From: Lepidurus packardi
Lineage: Eukaryota > Arthropoda > Branchiopoda > Notostraca > Triopsidae
Direction: 5' to 3'
NCBI GenBank assembly: GCA_023053545.1
Contig: JAKZAN010000003.1
Location: forward strand, 1,087,501 to 1,151,500
Length of the DNA stretch: 64,000 nt
Below, in pieces: positions 22,073 through 32,100 of this stretch. Every line of letters begins with the position of its first letter. The first letter of the stretch is position 1. A model generated the notes under the pieces. The model saw only the letters and a program-made list of their open reading frames with translations, was not told where the DNA came from and made no database searches. Made by a program: the position numbers and the translations under genes.

Positions 22073-24362
22073 TTGACGATGATAGGAACATTGATAGGAA
22101 TTGAGTGTGACGAGTATAGTGAACTTTGCTATCGAGAAGTTTTTGGGAAAACTCCTGCTGGAGAAAGTGAAATTGAAGATCAAAGTGACAGTGGAAAAAC
22201 ATCAGAAGAACAGCTGGTGACTTCTAAACTTGCCAACTGGGCAAGAGAATGTGGTGTATCTCGTACACATTTGAGCAAATTACTTCAGACACTGCGAGAA
22301 GTTCCAAGCTTGACATTTTTGCCTGCCGATTATCGATCTTTACCTAAAAGAATCTGACGCGTTGAGGTTGCAGAGCTCCAGGGAAGTATTTCGCACCAGG
22401 GAAGTATTACAATTTTAAGCTGATACCTGGATTGATTCGCTCTATGAAGATGCCCCCGCCTTCTCATATTCCAGAGACGCTTCTCCTTAATGTCAGCGTG
22501 GATGGCCTACCGATGGCGAAAAGCTCAAGTCACTGTTTTTGGCCCATTTTAGTGAAGGTTTTCAATGTACCTGTTACGGATCAAATTAATGTCCTTAACA
22601 AGTAGCTTCAGGTAAAAGGTGACACTATCAAGTCAACTGGCTTTAGTGGAAAGATTATGTATTGATTTTTGTTGTGGACCGTCTTGATGTTTGTTTTGGA
22701 CTCTATTTGTTTTTTTGGACTTCGGGTATATATAGTCGAAAAGTTTAGTCGTATAGTTAGCGTTAGGAGTGATGATTCTCCGAAAGGTCAGGTAGTGTCT
22801 TAATCTCATGATTATTGATGACAAGAAGGAATGCAAAGGTCAAGCCATAGTGTAGGTCTCGTCAATTAACCGTATACGGAGTCATGGGTCAAGGTTCATA
22901 CAAAAGTCTTCTGTCCTTCCGGAGCAATCCGGAACAGTACCTGTCCTAAAACCTTTCGCATGTGGCTTGTACTCGGGACAAGGAAAGCCTAGTAATTTTA
23001 ATGATATTCTTAAACCTTTCGCCGATGAATCATGCCTTTTGGAAAGGGAGGGGTTTTGCTTTGAGGGTTTAAAATTGGGAGTTAAAGTCCACGCATTCAT
23101 TTGTGACGCTCTGGCATCTGCCTTGGTTAAAGGGGTCATGTCACATGGAGGTTATTCCTCATGTCAGAAATGTGTCACAACAGGAGTGTATATAAAAGTG
23201 AAGCCAGTTAATGGGAGGGTTATACTTGAGAATCTTGACGCGCAAAAAAGAACATATGCCTCGTTCCGTGCGCGTTTAGAGGCAGATCCAAGTAAACCCC
23301 ATCACATTCGTGACATTAACGTAGTGGAGGACTTAAACACGGACATGCTTTTAGGTTTTCCGCATGAATCACTTCACTTGCTTGATTTAGGTATTACGAA
23401 AAGGTTCCTTTGTTTTCTAACACGAAGCATTAGTAGTCCAGCTAACCTTCCCAAAAGATCCATTAATGAACTTACGGCTCGTTTAAAGTCTATACAACCT
23501 CATGTTACAGTACCATTTTCGAGAAAACTCAGAGGACTGGATGAGTCGAAGCACTGGAAAGCGACAGACTTTAGAATGTTTAGAGATTATATAGCTGTAG
23601 CTGTCTTTAATGATGTTATACCCGAAAATCTCTACCGCCATTTTTTGTCATTCTCGGTCGGTGTTAGATTACTTTCTCATCAAAAGACAAGCCGTATGCC
23701 AGGAACTTTCGCTTTTTGTCGAGATTTATTTTTAAAATTAATAGAAGAATCTTCAGTGCTTTACGGCAGGCATGTTCTGTCTTACAACAGTCACGGTCTG
23801 ATTCATCTTGTAGATGACGTGGTAAATTTTGGACCCATTCCTCTTTGGAGTGGCTCCTGGGCCGAGAATTATCTACAAGTGATAAAAAATTTAGTAAAGA
23901 CCCAAAAGTGTATGCTTGAGCAAGTTGTTAAGCGACTGCATGAGCTTGAAAGTCACTATGTTAAGAAAATAGTGTCAGTTAAAAATCCAGTCCTTCTACA
24001 AATGCATTCCAGTGGGCCTGTAATGGCCGCCAGGTAACCAGGGACAACAGTTCGAGAAGGCTGTATGCGATCGTTTTGAGTTGCACCGAAGGAACCGAAT
24101 AATGTCGTATATTTGAACGACACGTCAGTTTTCCGTGTAGAAAATATTATAGAAAGACCCGACGAAAGAATTTTTATTATTGGTAGGAATTTTACTTCGT
24201 GCAATGATTGCTTTGATTTTCCTGTTCCCTCTCAAGGCATCTATACCTTGTTGGTCAGTCATTTATCTGATCAATCGAAATGCTACCCACTCGAAGCTGT
24301 TAAATGGAAAGGACTCAAACTTCCTTTTTTCAGACGAGTGGATTGTTTCTCCATTTTCATTT
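22073..24362 (+). pseudogene. CACTA/EnSpm-type transposase gene (animal family), interrupted by a solo LTR
   Basis: The plus-strand frames give an N-terminal helical region (LANWARECGVSRTHLSKLLQTLREVP), VSVDGLPMAKSSSHCFWPIL, then after the solo LTR LYSGQGKPSNFNDILKPF, VKVHAFICDALASALVKGVMSHGGYSSCQKC, NTDMLLGFPHESLHLLDLGITKR, SHGLIHLVDDV..WAENYLQVIKNLV and a C-terminal part in a shifted frame from about 24060 (RVENIIERPDERIFIIGR). This order is that of a transposase widespread in invertebrate genomes that I place in the CACTA group from memory; a MHD-like HES.HLLDLG box and SYSSCQKC-type zinc motif support it. Breaks seen: a frame change near 22370 with a small CAGGGAAGTATT duplication, the LTR insertion at 22572, and one frame change near 24037. 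No inverted ends were found. Confidence 0.75.
22572..22936 (-). repeat. Solo BEL/Pao LTR inserted in the CACTA transposase
   Basis: On the minus strand it begins TGTTCCGGATTGCTCCGGAA and ends CCGTAACA, a TG..CA LTR whose opening and body match the LTR at 13679-13973. It is flanked by a perfect 5-bp duplication GTACC (22567-22571 and 22937-22941), the size BEL/Pao integrases make. With one copy of GTACC the transposase frame reads straight on. The internal region has been lost, presumably by LTR-LTR recombination. Confidence 0.9.
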
Positions 24363-24404
24363 GAGTTTAGTCTGTTTTTTCATGATGTATGTAGTGCATG
24401 TTAG

Positions 24405-24799
24405 TTAGGTTTTAAAGACGAACTACGTCGCCGCCGCAGTGACACATTATCGTCTTCAGCATTATTTCTAAAAAGAACTAATTATATACATTTAAAAGTC
24501 AGCAATCGTTGGACAGATAAAATCTGCTATTCGTGTTTATGTGAAGAATTCGTAGAGTAAATTCTAATTAAAGTGCTCATGGGTGATCTGTCCACAAAAT
24601 CCAATACTTCTATTGCTTGGGATATTTTAGCTGTGTAATCTTCCCGATAATCTTTACTCCCTGTACAAACATACCGGCATTCTAGAATTATGTGCTAAGC
24701 TTTTTGATCTTTCTGGATTAGCTGCCATGCATTTCGGCTTCCCTCTCATGTATGTTGGGTTCCCGAGTTTTATCCTCGGCGGTGCTTCCAAACGCATAA
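24405..24799 (-). pseudogene. LINE ORF2 C-terminal tail and 3' UTR, split by a DNA transposon
   Basis: On the minus strand, frames near 24799-24600 read WKHRRG..GSRNAWQLIQKDQKA.HIILECRYVCTGSKDY, which resembles the ETxEHIILECPRY tail of Jockey/I LINEs. Its 3' UTR near 24412-24465 shares the words ACGAACTACGTCGC and CACATTATCGTCTTC with the 3' end of LINE B (4384-4425), so it is probably a relative. The left part of the same tail lies beyond the transposon, at 27952-28050. Confidence 0.55.
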
Positions 24800-24956
24800 G
24801 GGATCGTCCTTTAATGGCGCCATCACTGGGGTGGGTGGGTGGGGTTCGCAAATGCTGACGCTTGATGACAAGGGGTGAGGGGGGGTTGGCCAAAAAGTGA
24901 CGCCATCCTCTACTCCTAAAAATTTTTCTTTCCTGGTGGAAAAACATGCTTTTGTA

Positions 24957-25136
24957 CAGTACCTTTAAAAAAATCGACCCCAACAAAGCGTACCATCCTA
25001 ACGGCTCGCAACTGTGCGTCTGGGAACACTACGGACACAACGGACGGCTTCGCACTTCGCAGCACTGTTTCCAGATGCGCAGTTGCGGGCCATTAGGACA
25101 GTACGGTTTGTTGGGGTCGTTTTTTTATAGGTACTG
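24957..25136. mobile_element. Foldback MITE of about 180 bp
   Basis: The first 85 or so bases are an imperfect inverted copy of the last 85, starting CAGTACCTTTAAAAAAATCG and ending in the complement of CAGTACCTATAAAAAAACG. It has no coding capacity. TA precedes it and CA follows, so a TA duplication with one later change would fit a Tc1/mariner-type MITE; this assignment is tentative. Confidence 0.65.
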
Positions 25137-25500
25137 CACAGTTTTGCCTTTGCTTAGTGGTTGCTGAGGTATATGATGGGTATATGAGCCGAAGCAGCCC
25201 CGAAAGCTGAGGTTAAAACAGAAGGGGAGTAGTAAAACAGGAGGGGTGGGGGGTCTGGGATGGATGAGCACAGGATGAGCACGGAAGGAGTGGACGAGCA
25301 CAGCGATCTGGTCATTTTGGTAGTCTGAGCACAGCGACCAAAGGGAAATCAAAGCGTTTAAACTAGTTTTAAACGCAATAGTATTGTTCCAAGCTTGTGT
25401 TTGTGTTACAATTGTGTGAATTGTCCTAGTGATCGCATAATTTGGGTTTAATAACGGAAAGACCTATACCGAATTTGCATATCTAAGAAAATTTGTTAAA

Positions 25501-27746
25501 ATGTCCACCAAGAAAGGCCCCCATTGGCCTTTGTCGTATCAACGTCTCACAGATGCGTATAATCGGTTCTATAGAAGCGAAAAAACTCCAGCTCAAATCC
25601 AGGCAGAAATAAATAACTTTTGGTCCGTGGCAAAACAGAATGCAGAAACCCGAGATACAGTCGTGGATGAAAAAGTTGCAGAACTAAAGGCAAAGAGTAT
25701 GAAAAGAAAGAGTAGGCTAGATCAGTTCTGGGGCGATTTCTCAAAACATAATTCAAAATCCAGAAACAGTTCTCTTCAAATAGTCGAAAGCCCTTCGGGA
25801 AATACATCTTCCTCCCGACCGTCTGATGTAGATGTCTCGAGTACCAGCAATTCTGAAAAGCTCGTCGAAATGCTTGACGAAATGCTTGACTGTTGACGAA
25901 GCTTGCCGTGAGCATAGCGAAGAAGCAGCAATCCGGTCTGGCGATTCAGTATCAGCATCCAATAACCAGGAAAATTACCTACGCCCGAAACAAGAATCGC
26001 TGCGAAGGGAAATAGAGCGACTTCAAGATGAATTGGACATTTTGCTCAAGGTTCGCGAAATTGGTATATTGCCTGTACATTTGAATCAACTCAGACCAGT
26101 CAAAACTAAACTGACAACAGCGAAGAAGGGTTTGAAGCGCTTACAATCAAACATGCTGGCTTCAAGAAAAAAAAGGTCTGTGATCAAAAAGAAGTTAAGC
26201 GTGGCCGCAAGTATCTCCAAGGAAAACGGCAAATGGAATGAGGCCAGATCCTTGCAAATCCGGGATGGTCCGGGCAGACCGCAGTTGGAAGAAGAGCAGC
26301 AAGCCTTGATGGATACCCTGGTTAAAATTGCATGTTTCAATGCCGCAGCCTCTGACAAACGCCGTTCTGAAGAACTTAGAAGCTGCAGAACGCTATCTCA
26401 GCTGCTCGAACTTCTCCACGATTTGGGATTTAGTATCAGTCGCTCAGGTCTTTACACGCGGTTGTTACCAAAGCGGTCCAACACAGCCGAAGGTAAACGG
26501 CATGTTAAGACAGTTCCCGTTCGCCTGTGCCGGGCACAAAACGATCTGCACAAAGCTCACCCTGATAAAAGCTTTACGATTGCGTCCATGAAGGCATTGG
26601 AGGACGTCAGCGGGATTTTAGGCCCAGGTGAGGTTGCCTTCATTTCGCAGGACGACAAGGCTCGTGTACCGATTGGATTAACGGCCGCTACTAAGCAAGC
26701 ACCCCTTCTAATGCACGTGGAATACAGAGTCCAACTGCCCGATCATGACTGGGTCATTAGTGCGAAGCACAAATTGATTCCAAGCGTATATGCCGGTTGT
26801 GTAATTCATGGAGATGCTATGTCTACCAACCGTGTTCCAGTTTCTTACAGTTTGCAGGTGAAACACTGGCAAAACTCTGGAGTGAAAATCTTCTGCTGGA
26901 TGGTTTTCCAGTCGTCGCAGAATACAAGGAGCCTGGATGCGAATTACCTGTGCCTGATCCTGGTGTTGAAATGCAGCCGAAGTGGTACGCCGAGCATGTC
27001 AGAGAACCGAGGTACATGCTGCAAATCGTTCGCTATGGTGAATCAACGTGCTGCGGTCCTTGGCGTGGGAACTGGAATGGTACTATCCCTGGAAGATTTT
27101 TGCCGTGTCCGGTCCCTATTGAAAACGCTTCCCACCCGCTTTAGCAACGTGCAGTTCCTAATAATCCGTCACCCGATAACACAGTTTTTCTGCCAGTGTT
27201 TGCTAACCTTGTCTTAGGAAGAGCGTTAATAAGGAAGCGGATGATTACAAACTTTGCTGGTCAGGCTCCGTACGATTGGTTCTGCCCATCCCAAGGCTCT
27301 TCCGTGAGTAAACGAACTTGCAGGTATGTGAAAAACATTTCGTTTTCTTAATCTGTCTTTTATCGTACTTTTGTGTTAGATTTTGTGGGTTATATTTTGC
27401 GACCATGAAAAGCTTGCAGTCTCATTTAGCTGCAATTCACCAGAAAAATAACCGAATAACTAAGCAAACCGAGTTCATGGGAGGTCTTACCCCAAGAATG
27501 ATTATAGATGCTCGTGCCGACGAGATATTGGTTCAAGCCAGGTCCCAAGATGGGGAGCTTGAAGAGGTTGAGTGGTGGCCTGAAGCAGACGTAGGGCCTG
27601 AAACAGCAGGAATACCGTTTCAGGCCAGTACTTTCCTAAACCCTGAGGGTGGTTTCCCTGTAATTGATCTGGATGACAAACATGTTATGGAGGACTGTCT
27701 TATCACATGGAGGTCGGAGTCGGAGTTGAAGAATTTTACATGTGTT
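25501..27746 (+). pseudogene. Transposase-like gene of the GGGA element, internally deleted, with one spliced C2H2 finger
   Basis: The ATG at 25501 in a clean context gives MSTKKGPHWPLSYQRLTDAY, a coiled-coil region around 25980-26230 (ESLRREIERLQDELDILLKVRE), then GRPQLEEEQQALMDTLVKIA, FSISRSGLYTRLLPKRSNT, KRHVKTVPVRLCRAQND, VAFISQDDKARVPIGLTAA and LPDHDWVISAKHKLIPSVYAG. This wording belongs to a family repeated across invertebrate genomes that I recall but cannot name. Compared with it, the stretch between SVYAG (about 26800) and GETLAKLWS (about 26858), which holds further catalytic-type acidic residues, is missing. A frame change near 25890 and another near 26850 occur. The end is a C2H2 finger CRFCGLYFATMKSLQSH split by a 56-bp intron at 27324-27379 (GTATGT..TTAG). 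Confidence 0.7.
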
Positions 27747-27951
27747 TAGAACTTCGTTAAGAAGTCTCGGAGCTCATTACAGCGCATTTTTTTTTATATA
27801 AAAAAAAAACTTATATTTATTACATGGGGGGGTCAACCTGGTGCTGACGCCATTTCGGGGGGAGGGGTGAAGCCAAAAGTGACGTTTGATGACCGAAGGG
27901 GGGGGGGTAAAAAATACCGATTTTTTTATGGCGCCATTAAAGGACGCTCCC

Positions 27952-28050
27952 TAAGGTCTGGAGCCGTGGGAACACAAGTCGTGTAAAGAACGACTCCTTG
28001 GGTTGAATCTACGAGTTGGCAAATCTTTGACCGGTGAAGCACTGCACTAC
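27952..28050 (-). pseudogene. LINE tail, left half of the piece split by the GGGA element
   Basis: On the minus strand this reads toward 27952 as a LINE C-terminal stretch (LTGQRFAN..) and continues in sequence at 24799 if the DNA transposon is removed. It serves mainly as the empty-site evidence. Confidence 0.5.
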
Positions 28051-28786
28051 ATATGATACAGCGCATGAAAAAAAAATTCAACTGGGAAGTTCAACCTTCA
28101 CTTTGTCGTGACTTTCATGGTTTCTGTTCCGGACTGAAGTCCGAAAGAGTTTTGTTTTCTTCTTCTTTTCGGTTGTGTTTACTATTTCTCTCTCTCCGGT
28201 CTCCACTTTCTCCTTTTGATCCTTTATCGATCGGTTTGATGTAAAGGGAGGGCCTTTTTGGAAGAATACAGACAGTTGTGGTTGGTAAGAGCAAAGATAC
28301 GGATCTGAATCGCAGTGTACGTGGCATATTGTTCCTCGTGGCAACCGAAATACGGAATAATATATTAATCACGGTTGCGAACAGAGTTTCCGAGTATCTA
28401 ACAGTTTTCGTTTCCCCTAATTCCGTGGGCAGCCATACGCGTGGCATTTTAACTGGGTTGTTCGGAACAGTTTCCATTTTAAGTCGAGTAGTGCTTCGTT
28501 TTGCTCCTCAAAATTCCCTTTCAAGTAAGAAATATTGTCACGGATGGCTTAGTTTTCTGTCTTGTATTCAAGTCTGTGCTCTACTACCCTCTTAACTGGG
28601 AACATCGGTGTTTTATACCCTTCCCCGAGTAATCGTTTGCCCAACGTTAAGACAACCCTTATCTTTATCAGTAAACAAAACAACAAACAGCAAGTTTAGT
28701 GTTGGGTTCCCCTATCGTTTCCTACAGGCCCCCTAACCTTGGCCTTGGTCTGTAACAATATTTTGCACGGTATATATTATTATTAC
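28051..28786. other. Stretch without recognised gene
   Basis: There are T-rich and pyrimidine-rich tracts near 28150-28210 and no frame resembling a known protein. The last 5 bases (ATTAC) are the left target duplication of the BEL element that follows. Confidence 0.4.
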
Positions 28787-29115
28787 TGTTCTGGACAGTG
28801 AGTCCAGAAGGTACGAACGTGAGACTCGAAATGACTCCGACTAGGCGACCTTGGCGGATTCATGCCCAAGGTTCGCGACAGTAGAATTTTTATCCTTTTA
28901 CCGATCGATAACCTTTAACGTTTGACTGACGCTCAACCTGAGTTGACCCTCAAGGATATAGGCAGACGATATACAGCTGCACTGACAAACGGACGTGCCG
29001 GTCTTTTATCCGAATTGTTTTTACCTCGTTTTATCAAGTTGCTTGTAATAGTGATTCCACAATAAATTGAACTATATGTGCGAACATCGTGACAGTCTCT
29101 TTAGTGTTGCGTACA
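28787..29115 (+). repeat. BEL/Pao 5' LTR
   Basis: Starts TGTTCTGGACAGTGAGTCCA and ends GCGTACA. It repeats at 35258-35586 without a difference that I can see. Confidence 0.93.
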
Positions 29116-29122
29116 TAATTTC

Positions 29123-29140
29123 TGGTGCCGAAACCCGGGA
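29123..29140 (+). promoter_or_regulatory. Primer-binding site, complementary to tRNA-Phe 3' end
   Basis: TGGTGCCGAAACCCGGGA is the complement of the 3' end of eukaryotic tRNA-Phe including CCA (UCCCGGGUUUCGGCACCA, from memory). It lies 7 bases after the 5' LTR, the usual place for priming minus-strand synthesis. The same site occurs at 36845-36862. Confidence 0.85.
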
Positions 29141-29182
29141 GTCCTAAGTTTATTCCGAACTCGTTCTGTGAAAACCTTTGCC

Positions 29183-32100
29183 ATGGCCTCGAAGAGTCCC
29201 CCCCCTGAAGCCAACGTTGAAGGCCCCGTGAAGGAGGCTCAGTCAGTGGTTGAAGTTTTGCTCAAAGTTCGAAAAAACGCCCGAAGCAAGCTAACAAGAA
29301 TAATCCATCGAATCGAAAACCATATCATCGATAGAGGCAGTAGGACTGAGCTACGTGCACACCGTGCTAATTTAACTGAAGTGTATGAAGAGTGTATGCA
29401 AGCGCAGTCGGATTACGTCGCACAGTTAAGCGGACAAGCGACAGTTGCGAAAAGTGAAGCTTGGATTCGCCAGTTGGATGAAGACACTAACAATGCCTAC
29501 GTTCGAATCGATGATTATGTAAAATCTCGTGCCAATGATGCCTCGTCGACGTACTCTAGAAGCACAGTGACGTCCGCGCGACGCAGCAGTCTCCAAGAAG
29601 CCGAGAGGCAAAGGCGCGACACGGAACTCCGTTTACATCAATCTCAGCGAGAAGTAGAAGAACACGTCGAAGACATACGGGCTCTGAAGGCTTTAGAAGC
29701 GGAAACCGAAGAAAGGCGATTGAGGATACAGCAGCAGCAAAGGCGGCGAGATCTTTCGAATCAGCTGGAACGAGAAGCCTTGCAGGTGGTCCAGTTACGT
29801 CGGGAGGTGGATGAAGAAGAAAATGCGGCCCGCGAAGTCGACGAGGAATTGATATCTTCGCTCGCGATTACAAGGGAGTCAACGACCGCCAGTCCACGAA
29901 TCCACCACGACAGGGGCTATTCCCCGCGAAACGCACTTCCCCCTTTAACATCGCAGCAGCGCTCAGTTCCTGACATCAGATTTCCCCCTCCGGCAGCTGG
30001 GATACTTCAAGGTCGTGGAGCTGACTCGCTCGTTGCAGACGTCCGGTTTTCAAACCCGGTGAGTACTGCTATTCGCTCTACAGCCATGGACCAGCTGTCT
30101 ATGAATAAGCGATCAACTGTAAGTAGTTTTATAAATACTCCTGCTCCTCCCCAATGCTCCACGTGGCCTTTAAACGGGCCGGCTGTCCAAGCGCCTCAAG
30201 GTACACCGCCAGATGCCTGGATAAGCCAACTGAACCAACAGGTCAATCCAAGTACGTTTTTTCCCTCGACGACCGCGTGTTCGCCATGGTTCTCTGGGGT
30301 AATGCCGAAGGTAGAACTTAAGCCGTTCGATGGTAATCCGCAAGATTGGCCCCTTTTTATAGCCACATTCAAGAGCCTAGTCCACGATACCCTACATTGC
30401 GACGCGCAACGAATTGCAATGCTAAGGGAAATGTTGAGTCCCGACATCCGTGAAAGCATTGCGCAAACTCTCCTCAGTCCGGGATTGTACGAAGAAGCCC
30501 TCAAAGAGCTGCAAGAGATGTATGGGGATCCGCAACTGATCGCGAGGTGCTATATCAAGAGTTTACTTGAAATGCCAGCCCTAAAGAATCAGCAATATGA
30601 GTCCCTACGAGACTTCTCGCGTAAACTCCATGGGTTTGTAACTACCCTTATTCACTGTGGTTATGGGCATGAGTTGTCCTCAGCAGCTACGCTCGAGCAA
30701 CTGATAGACAAACTCCCCAGCGGACTTCGAAGCAAGTGGGGGCGCCATGTACTAAATATGGAGCCGCAGCTCCCGACATTGTCCGATTTCGATGGCTGGC
30801 TCAAGAACCTTGTGAGGGCTGAAGGAAAGGTACGACCCCTTGGTACTGCTAAAGGTCCAAACTCCGAATCTACGACCACAGCGAAGAAGTACCCTAAGTC
30901 TAATAAGGGGAAACCGAATTCCTATACACCAACTGTCTTTGCAACGCACGTGGACACCGAAGAACCCAGTGGGAGCACGAAATGTCCCGCATGTGGACGA
31001 ACGCATCCGTTGTCCAACTGCGACAAATTTGCATCCCTTTCCCCACCCTACAAAATCGATCTGGTCAAGAACAATGGCTACTGCTTCAGATGCCTCTGCA
31101 AAGGACACGTTAGTCGACAATGCCAAAGAGATGCAGAATGCGGCCTTGAAGGATGTAAACGTCTTCATCATCGCTTACTACACGACGCCCCACGCGCCTT
31201 TGATCGGAAGGCCAAGCTTGGTAACAATAGCGCAAGACGCAGTCGAGAACCAAACGGTCAAAGTCGCGAATCCGAAGAAGGTCCGTACGTCAACGCTGTC
31301 TCTGCTGACGGGTCGACAAGACAAATTCTTCTGTTGGTCGTACCTGTCCGACTCTACTCGGAGGATACGTTCATCGATACCTTTGCCTTGCTGGATGGTG
31401 GAAGTGAGACCTCCCTTATCCGTCAAGACGCGGCATCTAAACTTGGTTTGAAGGGAAGGAGCCTACGCATGCGAATTGGTACGTACCATGGGAATGACCC
31501 AATCTCCAAAACCATGCAGGTGGGTTTCAAGATCAAATCTCGTGAGGAAACCGTTTCATTCAACGTCTCCGAGGCACTTGCGGTACCGAAGATATGCGTT
31601 TCAAGAAGAGTTGTAGACTGGCCGAATTTGAAGAAGGAATGGGAACACTTGGCGGATTTAGATCTCCCACTCGTGGACTCCAACGATGTGACCGTCCTGA
31701 TCGGAATGGATGTACCGAAAATACACAGACAGCTGGACTACCGCGAGTCTGAGTACGACGACGCAGCCCCTGTAGCTTTCAGGATGCCTTTTGGCTGGTG
31801 CGCAGTAGGTGGACTTTCGACGAAGCAAATTGCATCGTACCCCCGGTGTCACCTCGTCAGCACACGACCCCTTAAGGAACTTGAGGAGCTTAACGAAACC
31901 CTCGAGCGATTCTGGACCGTAGAATCGTTGGGAATGGTTGCCTCGAAGAATCCGGTGAGTGAAGCGGATCGTCAAGCGATGCAAACGTTCGAAACTTCCA
32001 CTCGTCATGACGGAGAACGGTATGAGATCGGGCTCCCGTGGAAGTTCTCGTCAACCATGCTACCTGACAACCGAAGCTCCGCCCTTAAGCGACTTTTTAC

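Larger units (their letters stand above)
24800..27951 (+). mobile_element. DNA transposon with GGGA..inverted ends and TAA duplication, transposase superfamily not assigned
   Basis: The left end GGGATCGTCCTTTAATGGCG and the inverted right end GGGAGCGTCCTTTAATGGCG match over 24 bases with one mismatch, and G-rich subterminal blocks beside each end are also inverted. The 3 bases TAA flank both sides (24797-24799, 27952-27954). The flanks join into one LINE tail on the minus strand when the element is removed, an internal proof of the boundaries. Inside are a transposase gene (25501-27746) and a smaller foldback element (24957-25136). GGG ends with a TAA duplication recall PIF/Harbinger-type elements, but the transposase does not look like Harbinger. 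Confidence 0.85.

Noticed and set aside
28078-28477. Minus-strand lysine/glutamate-rich frames
   Set aside because: They come from a pyrimidine-rich simple-sequence tract (CTCTCTCCGG, TTTCTT); no domain.
29123-29140. tRNA-Phe gene
   Set aside because: Only the 18 bases complementary to the tRNA 3' end are present; it is a primer-binding site.
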